Shown: positions 54,552 to 64,000 of the stretch, piece after piece
How positions within the stretch are numbered: the first letter of the stretch is position 1
Layout: the number at the start of each line of letters is the position of its first letter
Origin: Bactrocera neohumeralis
Lineage: Eukaryota > Arthropoda > Insecta > Diptera > Tephritidae
NCBI RefSeq assembly: GCF_024586455.1
Contig: NW_026089624.1
Location: 693,320-757,319, forward strand
Reading direction: 5' to 3'
Length of the DNA: 64,000 nt
Position numbers and translations under genes: made by a program
Notes under the pieces: generated by a model
Database searches by the model: none
Told to the model about the DNA's origin: nothing
Seen by the model: the letters and a program-made list of their open reading frames with translations, nothing else

Positions 54552-54640
54552 CAGTTCTAAATGATAAAATATACGATTTATGTACATTTATCACTATTAT
54601 ATTATATTTAATTTTCTTTAATATATTATAATAGGATGTT
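54552..54640 (-). repeat. Inverted repeat partner 1 (with 56553-56645)
   Basis: On the minus strand, AATAGTGATAAATGTACATA then AATCGTATATTTTATCATT matches 56590-56640 (AATAGTGATAAATGAACATT AATCGTATATTTTATCATT). The two copies flank a segment of about 1.9 kb that holds the small ORF's upstream side, the Tc1-like relic and Repeat B. Confidence 0.7.
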
Positions 54641-54654
54641 ATATACATACATAC

Positions 54655-55200
54655 ATACATACACTTGTACTCACATAATTAAGCCACTGCATAACAAAAT
54701 TACGTTTCACAAAATAAATTTATCGAATTAGCTTTGAATTTGTATAACGGTATGAAAAAAAGTTCCGTCATATGTTTGGAATTTACTAAGATCATATTCA
54801 GAAAAATAAGTATCGTGGTTGACAAAAAAATTAAAATAAATTCGCAGGTGACCTAGTTGGGTGTGCTCATATCATTAAGCCAGTGTAACGAAATCTTAGC
54901 AATTACCATGTGTGAAAAAAAAATTATTAAAAAGTGAAAAGTTTATTAGTTCAATTTAATTTAAAGCGTTTTTTGAAAGTTTTCTAAATGATGGGTAAGA
55001 ACAAGAGTTCAGTTTCATGTGAGAGAAGAGCCATATGGAGGTGTTACCAAAAGTAGTTCTCTGTCTCTAGCAGAGAACGTTTATAATAGAGAAGGTTTAC
55101 GGCGCGAAGAACGTAAAAATATTTTTGGCTAACTCGGTCGAGATGGAGGAGTTTCACCACTGCCAGCTCGGCAGCAGAAATTTTAACATTTTCGCTTGAA
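54655..55200 (+). pseudogene. Tc1-like relic, very degenerate
   Basis: Outer sequence TTGTACTCACATAATTAAGC with an inner related GTGCTCATATCATTAAGCCA (about 54866) resembles the TIR with internal direct repeat of some Tc1-like elements. A frame near 54985 reads MMGKNKSSVSCERRAIWRCY and another near 55095 reads GLRREERKNIFG then LGRDGGVSPLPARQQKF, like the first and a later piece of a Tc1-type transposase. Most of the gene is lost; assignment is tentative. Confidence 0.4.
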
Positions 55201-55421
55201 CAGAGCTGAGCGTGAAATAAAAGTTATGCTCAAAACTAACAGACGTATTTTCACTCTTTTGCTTCTATTTTTATACGTTTATATGCAAACATGTGTATTC
55301 GTATGAATTCTTTTTGTGCATATTAATGAATATATGTGCAATTGAATACATTTAAATTAAATTGCTTTTTCAGAGCAATATTCGTAGTTAATGTAAAAAT
55401 AAAGCCTGTTTTTTTATTATT
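55201..55421. other. Unassigned DNA
   Basis: No gene seen. Confidence 0.3.
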
Positions 55422-56520
55422 TTTATACTCTCGCAACAAAGTTGCTAAGGAGAGTATTATAGTTTTGTTCACATAACGGTTGTTTGTAAGTCCTAAAACT
55501 AAATGAGTCAGATATAGGGTTATATATACCAAAGTGATCAGGGTGACGAGTAGAGTTGAAATCCGGATGTCTTTCTGTCCGTCCGTCCATCTGTCCGTCC
55601 GTCCGTCTGTCCGTTCGTCCGTCCGTGCAAGCTGTAACTTGAGTAAAAATTGAGATATCATGATGAAACTTGGTACACGTATTCCTTGGCTCCATAAGAA
55701 GGTTAAGTTCGAAGATGGGCAAAATCGGCTTACTGCCACGCCCACAAAATGGCGGAAACCGAAAACCTATAAAGTGTCATAACGAAGCCATAAATAAAGA
55801 TATTGAAGTGAAATTTGGCACAAAGGATCGCATTAGAGAGGGGCATATTTGAACGTAATTTTTTTGGAAAAGTGGGCGTGGCCCCGCCCCCTACTAAGTC
55901 TTTTGTACATATCTCGGAAACTACTATAGCTATGTCAACCAAACTCTATAGTGTTGTTTCGTTCAGGCATTTCCATATACAGTTCAAAAATGGAAGAAAT
56001 CGGATAATAACCACGCCCACCTCCCATACAAAGGTTATGGTGAAAATCACTAAAAGTGCGTTAACCGACTAACAACAAACCTCAGAAACACTAAATTTTA
56101 CGGAAGAAATGGCAGAAGAAAGCTGCACCCAGGCTTTTTTTTTTAAATTGAAAATGGGCGTGGCCTCGCCCACTTATGGACCAAAAACCATATCTCAGGA
56201 ACTACTCCACCGATTTCAATGAAATTCGGTATATAATATGTTCTTTACACCCTGATGACATGTACAAAATATGGGTGAAATCGGTTCACAACCACGCCTT
56301 CTTCCAATATAACGCTATTTTGAATTCCATCTGATACCTTCTCTGTACAATACGAGTATATACATTAGGAACCAATGATGATAGCGGAATAAAACTTTAC
56401 AAAAATACGGTATTTGAAAAATGTGTAAATGACGTATAATGAAATCTCGATTATCACTTTATCATGCGAGAGTATAAAATGTTCGGCGACACCCGAACTT
56501 AGCCCTTCCTTACTTGTTTT
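55422..56520 (+). repeat. Repeat B, full-length copy (about 1.1 kb)
   Basis: Left end TTTATACTCTCGCAACAAAG, right end inverted TTTATACTCTCGCATGATAA about 40 bp in from a CCTTCCTTACTTGTTTTT tail, so the ends share TTTATACTCTCGCA as an inverted repeat. Internal landmarks: a GTCCGTCC/TGTC microsatellite at 55570-55625, CAAGCTGTAACTTGAGT, TGATGAAACTTGGTACACG, and several GGGCGTGGCC-type boxes (about 55740, 55865, 56155). No convincing protein. Non-autonomous, class unknown. Confidence 0.75.
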
Positions 56521-56552
56521 TATTATTATAGATATATTCATACTTACATATT

Positions 56553-56645
56553 TATATAACAAACTATCATAATATTATTTAAAAAATTAAATATATTACA
56601 ATAGTGATAAATGAACATTAATCGTATATTTTATCATTCAAAACT
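56553..56645 (+). repeat. Inverted repeat partner 2 (with 54552-54640)
   Basis: See the partner copy; ends at TCATTCAAAACTTACC, after which Repeat A-type sequence begins. Confidence 0.7.
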
Positions 56646-56649
56646 TACC

Positions 56650-57210
56650 TATGTACATATATTCACATGTGTCATGACCATATGTGCTTATGTTCGCTTT
56701 CGCGAATTCAAATCACTTATCAATAATAACATGTGCGCGCTGCTCATATGTACATACATAAATATGTGCGTATGACATTGGTACACAAATCACGCATACA
56801 CAAACCTACATTCTTGTATACATATGCGTACACATGCAAATATGTATGTCACCACCAAAAACTACAAATATTGCTTTACAAAATATTGCTTTACAACAGA
56901 CGTTTGAAATGGCATCATACATACTTATATGCGTACACATGTAAATATGTCATCCGCAAAAATTACAAATATTGTTCTACAAAAACAACAATCATTTCAA
57001 GTAGCATCAGCAGCGTCACAAGTCAATAGGCATGGCAGCCAAATAGTCGATTCCCAAATTTGTAGAAAAACATATCTACATGTGAACGCATGTGAAAATA
57101 ATTATGAGGATAAATGCATGCATAGTAATATTTACAGTCAATTTGGACTTGCATATTTAATAATTTTATTTGATTTTTACATAATTTACTCTAATATACA
57201 TTACTAATAA
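56650..57210 (-). repeat. Repeat A, partial copy
   Basis: Contains TCGCGAATTCAAATCACTTA, ATGTGCGCGCTGCTC, AACCTACATTCTTGTATAC and TAGCATCAGCAGCGTCACAA, GGCAGCCAAATAGTC, the complement of 50190-50290 plus 51540-51620. A block containing GCATCATACATACTTATATG GCGTACACATG partly duplicates 56820-56870. No gene. Confidence 0.6.
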
Positions 57211-57225
57211 ATATTTTTGTGTTAT

Positions 57226-57436
57226 GTATCTTCTTCTTCTTCTTCTTAATTGGCGTAGAAACCGCTTAAGCGATTATAGCCGAGTTAACAACAGCGCGCC
57301 AGTCGTTTCTTCTTCTCGCTACGTGGCGCCAATTGGATATTCCAAGCGAAGCCAGGTCCTTTTCCACTTGGTCCTTCCAACGGAGTGGAGGTCTTCCTCT
57401 TCCTCTGCTTCCCCCGGCGGGTACTGCGTCGAATAT
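57226..57436 (-). mobile_element. RTE 3' end, 5'-truncated insertion
   Basis: (CTT)n followed by AATTGGCGTAGAAACCGCTT, TTGGATATTCCAAGCGAAGC and GTACTGCGTCGAATA, closely matching 41020-41225. It begins with the 3' microsatellite and stops abruptly, the normal outcome of incomplete reverse transcription. Confidence 0.85.
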
Positions 57437-57550
57437 TATCTTACTAATAGAAATTTAATTTACCACAAAAATATATAAAAACATCGTCTATCATATTAAT
57501 CTTATGTATCTGCACATGTTCATATGAATGTATGTATACGCATGTGCGCG

Positions 57551-57965
57551 AGTTAATTTTTACATAAAGTAAAAATGAGTCAAGAGAATATATTTTGAGC
57601 TGCACCGAAATGTGTACTCTTTATTTAAACTCTTAAGACTAACTTATTACATGTTTCTTACTTCTATTTATACTAACTAGTATGTTCACTTATTACTAGT
57701 TGATAGTTTGTTTAAATACAGATTGTATTATATGTTTAGGTTTGTTTACAAACTTGTAAATATTGTTTGCTTAAAAACATTGGCTTTGTTTTAAGATAAG
57801 ATTGTTGCGGTACTCCAACACAATGTTGTTTTGATACTTGTTTTTTTAGGATTGATTGTTGTAGTGATAGTGCATTTCAATTGTTGGAACTCAAGGTTGT
57901 TTCTGCATTCTGTTTACTGAAACAAAAGGTTGTTTTTGATGTTTGTTACTATTATAAGGTTCAGA
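57551..57965 (-). mobile_element. LTR-1 copy 2 (solo or truncated)
   Basis: AGTTAATTTTTACATAAAGT, ATTTTGAGCTGCACCGAAAT, TTTAAACTCTTAAGACTAAC and GATTGTTGTAGTGATAGTGC align with 18394-18780. The AGTTAA... minus-strand start (plus-strand TTAACT) is not present at the right, so that end is truncated. Inserted in Repeat A. Confidence 0.7.
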
Positions 57966-59004
57966 AATTCAAATCATGATTTTATCACTCATCAATATAT
58001 GTATTACATGTGCGCGCATTGAGCTGCATGTTCATACATTCATAAGTATATACTTATATGTACATGCTTATATTTGTATACATTGCCGAACAAATAATGC
58101 ACAAGCAGACAAACATACACATGCCTACACATATGAATATGTCACCAACAAAAAATTCAAACATTTTTCTACAAAAACAATTGTCTCAAATAACAGAAGC
58201 ATCACAAGTCAATATGGCAGCCAAATTGGCGAAGCCCAAATGTAGTAAATTTTACAACAAAAACGATTTCATTCATAAACGCAGGCGCAAATTCCACAAG
58301 CGACCTCGCTTCATTCATAAAAACAGACGCCGTAACATCAACCTGAGCATGCTTTTGCCTACAAGCGTCTTTTCGCGACGGTGGCAAAAGCTAAAAATCA
58401 TAAATTGAACAACTTTCTGATGCTTCTTCACAGAAAGAAGTGACAAAAGTGGCAACATAGCCGTTGTCGATTTACAATATTTGTCAAAAATATTTTTCCG
58501 TGACTCGCAAAAATTTGCGTCGATATGTATTCACGCTCTTACATACGTATACATCCATACATATTTACGCTGGTTTGTAGGCGGAGCTGTACAGCGGCAA
58601 GGGAAGCGGTGATAATTGGCAGCCATTCGTTTATTTTTTTCGGCACAGCTTGGATTTTCTGTCATCACACAAGTGCTGAACACAATGAGCACGACAGACT
58701 GCAAGCGACATTTCTCAAATATTAGAATACACACGTTCTTAGGGACACATTTATTGAGGCAGCTTCACAACTAAGTATATAACTGTGTCCATAAGACCGT
58801 GTCTACTTATTCGCGCTCAATGTGTTCGGCACTTGACTCTTTAACTTAACGCCAGTTTCGGCCATTGATTGACCGTGACAACGCAGATGCGAAAGATGCG
58901 TGCGACACTTGTTATTATGAATGTATGTACATATGTATGTACATATGTGGCTCACATTTGCTTTCGTAAACATACAGACAAATGTGCCAAAGAAATAATA
59001 TATG
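57966..59004 (-). repeat. Repeat A, long inverted copy carrying MITE-1
   Basis: 57985-58540 is the complement of 49870-50290 (TTGACAAATATT, CACTTTTGTCACTTC, TTGGCTGCCATATTGAC). 58563-58671 and 58834-59000 are the complement of 49677-49855 and 61790-61938, split by MITE-1. One short frame (HKRRRKFHKRPRFIHKNRRR, 58270-58340) is simple basic repeat coding, not a gene. Confidence 0.7.
58672..58833. mobile_element. MITE-1, 162-bp hairpin form in Repeat A
   Basis: AGTGCTGAACACAATGAGCA ... to ...CGCGCTCAATGTGTTCGGCACT. The right arm has lost its middle portion (the ATTTTAATATTTGACAGATG part). Sits in Repeat A at the same place as copies at 32185 and 61939: after AAAGAGTCA in Repeat A orientation. 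Confidence 0.8.
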
Positions 59005-59006
59005 TA

Positions 59007-61062
59007 CAGTAAAACCTGTCTAAGTTGGACGCCTGCGGTTCATCACTTTTTGTCCAACTTACGCGAGTGTCCATGTTATAAAGAAATGATTCTTTTCTTA
59101 TTTTATTGACTTTATTTTAAAAACTAGTTAAAAAAACGTACATTAAATTCAATATATAAGTGTGTAATAGAAAAACAAAAATTAACACATTTTAGAATAC
59201 GGATATATGTACAACTTATGTTTTAGAAAAATAAGCATCTATATCAATTTGTTTTAATTTTGATAAGCTTATGTTTTGTTCCAATTTCGTTCTTAACTTT
59301 AAAAACTCCGGCAGCAAAGTTGATTGATGTGCTGATACATAAAGAATGACTTCGTTCATGTTTGATAAAGCTTCTTTTGCAGTGGGACGATTATAGTTTT
59401 CAGTGCACTCATCATCACTTTCACTTGAAGAAGTTCCTTGGGAGATGTGTTTTAAATCCTTTACCACGTTTTTAAAAATAGTTTCATGGGAATCACCCAC
59501 CCGTTCATGTATATCTATCGATTTTTCCATATTTTCCACAACTATGAGCGATACTAATTCATTTCGAGTTTGTTCAGGATAGTTGTGACTTATCAAACTT
59601 CCATAATTCAGATTTTCTTGCCGTGGACATTCCAGTAAATCGTGGCAAGGAAATCCAGCATGTTGAAAGCATTTTCTTATCACAAGAGGGCCTAATTCGC
59701 CCCAGGAAGATACCAACCATCGAATAGCATCCAAAACAGAAATTCTTTTCGACAACTCACTTGCATTGTTGCATTCATCAAGGTGTGTTATCAGAGAAAG
59801 TATCATTTTTGATCTATATTTTGTTTTTACATTTTGAATAATTCCTTGGTCGAGAGGTTGTATTTCTGCCGTTAGGTTTGGTGGCAGAAATTTTAACACA
59901 TTTGAATATTCATTTATTAAACTGTGGCTTGTAGCGTTGTCAATGAACAAAATAATTTTTCTATTTTGCTTCTTCATTTGGTCATTGATAGAACTAAGCC
60001 AATGCTGGAAAATTACACTTGTCATCCAAGCCTTTTTATTGTGAGCCCATTGCACAATAAAATTTTGTGTGTCGATTTTATTTGGGTGAAAAGCTCGCGG
60101 CTTCGCAGCGTTACCTATAACCAAAGGCATTAACTTTTCTCCTGTACGGCTGCAGCAGTACCAGTACTTTGCCAGTTTACCTCCTTTACAATTTGCGCCT
60201 TTTGCAACGAGACTTCGAGTAGGTAATTGACGATAAAACAATCCAGTTTCATCCGCATTAAACTGATTCTCAGGTAAATAATTTTTTAGAAGTGTTGGTA
60301 GTTTTTCTTTCCAATCTGAGGCAGCTTTAAGATCTACATTCGCTCCTTCACCACTTAAAGCTTTAAATTGAATGTTATGTCTCAAGCGGAAAGATTCTAA
60401 CCACCCATTGCTTGCTCTAAAGTTCTCTATTTGTAACTCAGAAGCTTAGCCTTTTCTTGAATTATTGGGCCACTGATCGGAATATTCTTAGACCTGCATT
60501 TTTCAAAAAACGATTTCACCCCCTCATTTATTTTTTCAAAATCAGTTATACGCGTTTTTCTTTTGCGTTCCGGATCGGGATTGCTTTCTAATTCTTTTAT
60601 AATATGTTCTTTTTTACTTTTAATATTAGCGATTGTTGATTTGGAAACTCCATATTTTTCTGCCAATTTCCTTATAGATAGACTTTTATTAGCCGGTTCA
60701 TTCAATATCTCATTTTTAATTTTCAGAGATAACTGCACTGGTTGTTTTCTTTTTGACATGATTGCAACAACTGATCAAATATGCATAATTGTGTCATAGC
60801 TAATCCAGGAAATTTGATGCATACATAATTTCGCAAAAATAACGGCATTGCAACGTTTGAAAAATTTCATTGACACCGAAATACAAATATGTACATTTGT
60901 GTGTAATATACATTGGTATAGTACATAAGTAAACAGAATACAAATATGCATTCATATTAAATGTATTGTCCAAGATATAAAAGGATTTTAATGCTTGCTG
61001 TTTAAAAATTGAGAAAAATTTTGTCCAACTTCCAAGATAGACAGTGTCCAAATTAAGCAGTG
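59007..61062 (-). mobile_element. pogo/Tigger-like transposon
   Basis: Left end CAGTAAAACCTGTCTAAGTT preceded by TA (59005-59006). The right end, inverted, reads CACTGCTTAATTTGG then GACACTGTCTATC and AAGTTGGAC, an imperfect match. One gene on the minus strand fills most of it. About 2.06 kb. It lies between inverted Repeat A copies (58834-59004 and 61785-61938). Confidence 0.82.
59216..60759 (-). pseudogene. pogo/Tigger-like (jerky-type) transposase, one frameshift
   Basis: MSKRKQPVQLSLKIKNEILN at 60759 starts a CENP-B-type N-terminal helix-turn-helix (SIRKLAEKYGVSKSTIANIK), then a CENPB-like second DNA-binding part (SFFEKCRSKNIPISGPIIQE). The frame shifts by one base at about 60440-60452 and resumes ASELQIENFRASNGWLESFR, LRHNIQFKAL. 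The DDE_1 domain follows with NADETGLFYRQL (D), IILFIDNATSHS (D) and EIQPLDQGIIQN (D), the DDD set of pogo. C-terminus acidic (SSSESDDE) ending DAYFSKT. About 500 residues, no other break found. Mobility is lost only through the frameshift as far as the sequence shows. Confidence 0.92.
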
Positions 61063-61114
61063 AATATATGGATATTTTGTACTATATTATTTTGGTACAG
61101 AACTTTTTGTCCAA

Positions 61115-61536
61115 TTTCTTCAAAGCATTTCTCTTTATTCATTCTCGCACGAATTCAGTCGTTTTACATATATTTCTGCCAGAGAACGTGCGCATTTCTG
61201 CTAAATAGCAGCGAGAATGGTGAATTCCGTACTTCAATCTTATAAGCTCTGTTAGCCGTCCAATCGAACATCTTACAGAATTCAATTTGCATCTTCTCTA
61301 TGTTTCACGTTCTCTGCTACAACACATCAGTACCAGAGAATGTAAAGTATAGAGAAGGTGCAAATTGAATTCTGTATGATGTTCGATTTGGCGGCTAACA
61401 GAGCCGATAGAATCAAAGTAAGGAATTCGCCGTTGTCGCTGCTATTTGGCAGAATTGAGCACGTGCAGTGGCAAAAATATATGTAATATAACGACTGAAT
61501 TCATGCCAGAATAAATAAAGAGAAATGCTTTGAAGA
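61115..61536. repeat. Foldback palindrome, arms about 200 bp
   Basis: 61115-61316 (TTTCTTCAAAGCATTTCTCT...) is the complement of 61334-61536 (...AGAGAAATGCTTTGAAGAAA), with a 17-base loop (61317-61333). Pairs visible along the arms include CACGAATTCAGTCGTT, GCAGCGA, GAACATC, GAATTCAATTTGCA and TTCTCTG. Arms differ by substitutions and small indels. No coding content. Confidence 0.9.
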
Positions 61537-61784
61537 AAAATATACAAAGCATTCTCTGAGTCACATATACGTGATTATTTTGTATAATATGGACCATTGT
61601 TAAAACGTTATTTTAATTTTTAAATAAATTAATTTTTCAAATAAATTGTATTTATTTCGACTATTTAAAAGTGAAGAAGAAAATTGAAGACCTTCATGAA
61701 ATGTGCATATTCGCATTATTTCGTTATCATTTTCATATTTGTACCAATAGAATTTCTATGACAAATGCATATGTATATATATTA

Positions 61785-61938
61785 TTTCTTTGGTACATTT
61801 GTCTGTATGTTTACGAAAGCAAATGCGACCCATATACATAAGTACATACATTCATAATAACAAGTGTCGCACGCTTCTTTCGCATCTCCGTTGTCACGGT
61901 CAACCAATGGCCGAAACTTGCGTTTTGTCAAAGAGTCA
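61785..61938 (+). repeat. Repeat A, partial copy
   Basis: TTCTTTGGTACATTTGTCTG, AAGTGTCGCACGCTTCTTTC, GTTGTCACGGTCAACCAATG, TTTTGTCAAAGAGTCA; inverted copy of 58834-59000. Followed directly by MITE-1. Confidence 0.75.
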
Positions 61939-62064
61939 AGTGCTGAACACATTGAGCACGACAGACTGCAAGCAACATCTGTCAAATATTACAATACACA
62001 CGTTCTTGGGGACACAGTTATGTAGTTGTGCAACTGCCTCAATACCTGTGTCCCTAAGAACGTG
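61939..62064. mobile_element. MITE-1, truncated by R1-like insertion
   Basis: AGTGCTGAACACATTGAGCA through the loop to CTAAGAACGTGT, where a T run (62065-62074) begins. The rest of the right arm is missing. Confidence 0.8.
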
Positions 62065-62065
62065 T

Positions 62066-64000
62066 TTTTTTTTATAGTAGGAGGAAGTATCGAAAGCCGG
62101 AGTGCGGGACTTTAATCCGCTTAACCTAACCTACTCCCACCTTATGTCGCTCCCACGGGACCACAGGACAAAGTATTACTTCATGGGAGAGAAGAAGACG
62201 TTTAAGTCTCCTCTATTGCACGGACTGACTGACGCCTAATCTGTTGTAAATGTCTCAATTTTGTCATAATTAGATTTGCCGCTCCGCTAACAGCTTTCCA
62301 CTTTACAGAGAACTCGCACATAAGTGCAGTCTTCTGAAGCAACCATGCCCACTGAGTATTTGGGTAAGGTGGTAGTCAAGGTCCCCGGTAGGTCCACCGT
62401 CCTTTGCATGAAGTTTGCCACCGCTGCTGGCACATTTCAATGCCTTTAATTCTCTCTCCTCTTCTTGCTGTGGTAGACATCTCTGACAAGTACATATTCG
62501 CGCAAATTCGTCTCCCTGGATGTCAATCGGCGTCATACTGGCTAATACCGCAGCAGCATCATTTGAAATGGTTCGGAAAGCACTTACTATCACGCGTATT
62601 GCTGAAAGCCTACGCACTGTGTTAAATGGTCTAGCATATGATTTTATTTCTAGCGCCTGCATCCATATTGGAGCCGCATACAGGATAACTGAAATTATTA
62701 CCTTAGCTATTAAACATCGTCGGCTTGAACGTACACAGCCTTTATTTGCCATCATTCTAGATAATGAATTATATATATTATTTGCTTTACGCGTCGCATT
62801 TTCCAAGTGTTCCTTGAACTTGAGTCGTGAGTCCACTATTACCCCAAGGTACTTCGGCTGTGAAGTAATCTCACATTCTCCTATGGTGAGCGATATTTTC
62901 TCCTCAATTTTCCTGGAGCTTATGAGCAGGACTTCTGTTTTCTGCTCAGCAAGCTCTAGACTCATGGTAGCAAACCATCGGCGCAAACCATTTATGCTGT
63001 CATTGCATTTGATCCGAAGGTCATCCAGATGTTTAGCTACAGCTACCACTATGAGATCATCCGCACATGCGATTGTTTTCACATTTTTTGGTTTCGGTAT
63101 TCTTAACACCCCGTCGTACATCAGGTTCCATAGCAACGGGCCTAAAACCGAGCCTTGCGGTACTCCACTGGAGATAGTGTAGCTCTGAGTGCTCTCGTCC
63201 GTCTCGGATAGCAATCTCCTATTTTGAAAGTAACTCATTATAATATTTATCAGATAATGAGGAGCGTGTATATCGTGTAGGGCTTTTATTATATTTTCCC
63301 AATTTGCGGAGTTGAACGCGTTCTTTACATCCAGGGTTATTAGCGCGCTGTATTTTTTTTGTACCACCTTTCCATCTTCTTCCACTTAATGCACATTTCG
63401 CAGTGTCGACTACTTCTCTTAGTGCGTCAATAGTGGACCTCTTTTTAATAAAGCCGTATTGTCTCTCCGATAATCCGCCGACTTTTTGGATTGCTATCTC
63501 CAAGCGGTTTCTTACAATGCTTTCGTACACTTTCCCAATTGTGTCGAGCATGCAAAGAATTCGATAAGATGAAGGTTCTTCTGGTGGCTTTTTTGGCTTT
63601 GGCAGTACAACCAGACGCTGTGTCTTCCACGGATCGGAGAATACCCTTTCTAATATTCACGCATTGTACATGTTAACAAATAAACTGGGCCTTAGAGTTA
63701 TGGCTTCTTTAAGGGCTCTATTTGGTATACCATCTATTCCAGGCGCTTTGGAGTTTTTGATTTTTTTCGCAATAGCCAATAGTTCGTCTTCTGTGTCTAA
63801 TAGGGGTGGCTCCGTAGCTTCGTTTCGTCTAATATAGGAAATGGAGGCATGTGTCGGGAATAACGTTTCAACAACATTTTTCATAAATAATGCATTCTTA
63901 GGTTGCTGCGACTTAGTTTTGAACTTCGACATACAAATTTTGTATGCCGTTCCCCAGGGGTCTATGTTGGCTTCTTCGCAGAGCTTTTCGAAACAGGATC
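62066..64000 (-). mobile_element. R1-clade-like non-LTR retrotransposon, 3' part
   Basis: Minus-strand element ending in poly(A) (T run at 62065-62074) with about 230 bp of 3' untranslated sequence. It runs past the right window edge, so its 5' part is not seen. Confidence 0.8.
62303..64000 (-). pseudogene. R1-like ORF2: reverse transcriptase and C-terminal domain
   Basis: From the right edge: NALFMKNVVETLFPTHASIS, SKAPGIDGIPNRALKEAI (RT start), a frame change near 63660, LDTIGKVYESIVRNRLEIAI, GLSERQYGFIKKRSTIDAL, another change near 63390. A clean 360-residue frame (63385-62303) follows with ALITLDVKNAFNSANWENI (first RT Asp), SSGVPQGSVLGPLLWNLMYD and TIACADDLIVVAVAKHL (catalytic ADD). Then LAEQKTEVLLISSRK, a thumb region and a C-terminal LTQILSGHGCFRRLHL, ending at 62303. 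The RT core is well preserved; two frame changes upstream make this copy defective. Motif style (GVPQGSVLGPLLWN, CADD) is that of R1, Waldo and TRAS relatives. Confidence 0.85.

Noticed and set aside
55560..55630. GTCCGTCC microsatellite as a special regulatory array
   Set aside because: It is an internal part of every well-preserved Repeat B copy and varies in length like a simple repeat.
58058..58408. 116-codon basic frame in Repeat A
   Set aside because: The corresponding sequence in the other copy (50040-50290, inverted) does not keep the frame open, so it is unlikely to be a gene.
62520..63182. Long plus-strand open frame of 220 codons
   Set aside because: It is the antisense of the well-supported R1-like RT, which carries all diagnostic motifs on the minus strand.
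1..64000. tRNA, rRNA, snRNA or other host RNA genes
   Set aside because: I looked for tRNA-like box A and B motifs and rRNA stretches by eye and saw none; the tRNA-like match at 3995 is a retrotransposon primer site.

Overview
The window looks like repeat-dense, probably heterochromatic DNA of a higher fly. A tephritid fruit fly (Bactrocera, Zeugodacus or Ceratitis type) is my best guess. The reasons are the AT-rich background, a Ty3/gypsy element of the 17.6/297 kind with a tRNA-Ser type primer site, rosa-like and other mariners, a TTAA-flanked piggyBac, RTE, R1-like and Jockey/CR1-like non-LTR elements, BEL/Pao elements, and several high-copy non-coding repeats. Species assignment is inference. 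I found no convincing host gene, no tRNA or rRNA, and nothing prokaryotic. A run of 100 N marks an assembly gap at 32480-32579.

Layout. 1-3574: a gypsy pol relic split by a solo LTR with a CCTAC target duplication, a Tc1-like transposase relic, and a Helitron-like relic with an endonuclease-like tail. 3575-10317: a nearly complete LTR retrotransposon whose pol is broken by a 22-bp tandem duplication. 10318-14086: a non-LTR element interrupted by a 622-bp terminal-inverted-repeat element (called MITE-1 here). 14087-17330: a truncated copia-type element on the minus strand and the 5' half of a rosa-type mariner. 17331-20640: solo LTR, Repeat C with a tandem array, and Repeat B. 20945-24975: a Helitron carrying a complete but dead piggyBac (22520-24881). 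24985-32479: Repeat A copies, a mariner relic, a TE-associated protein relic, a tail-to-tail pair of Repeat B, and RTE and BEL fragments.

32605-44905 is a layered nest. A hAT element was entered by a Tc1-like element (33785-40195, TA duplication) and by an RTE element (about 41018-44160). The Tc1-like element was itself entered by a BEL/Pao element (34065-38557, GATAC duplication) and by MITE-1 (39310-39931, ATA duplication). Subtracting the insertions gives plausible lengths: about 1.29 kb for the Tc1-like element and about 2.7 kb for the hAT.

44906-64000: Repeat B split by a mariner, a 0.7-kb TIR element beside a PIF/Harbinger relic (MADF plus nuclease genes), Repeat A split by a mellifera-like mariner, a second Repeat C, a rosa-type mariner rearranged into an inverted repeat with two 3' ends, a full Repeat B, and more Repeat A. 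Next come a pogo/Tigger-like element that looks one frameshift from intact, a strong 420-bp foldback palindrome, and an R1-like non-LTR element running off the right edge.

The parts do not work together as a pathway. The unity is stratigraphic: target duplications and interruptions give an order of insertions. The most interesting non-routine signals are the inverted mariner, the foldback hairpins, the composite spread of MITE-1 inside Repeat A, and the unclassified Repeats A, B and C. All alignments were made by eye, so boundaries without a target duplication are approximate.
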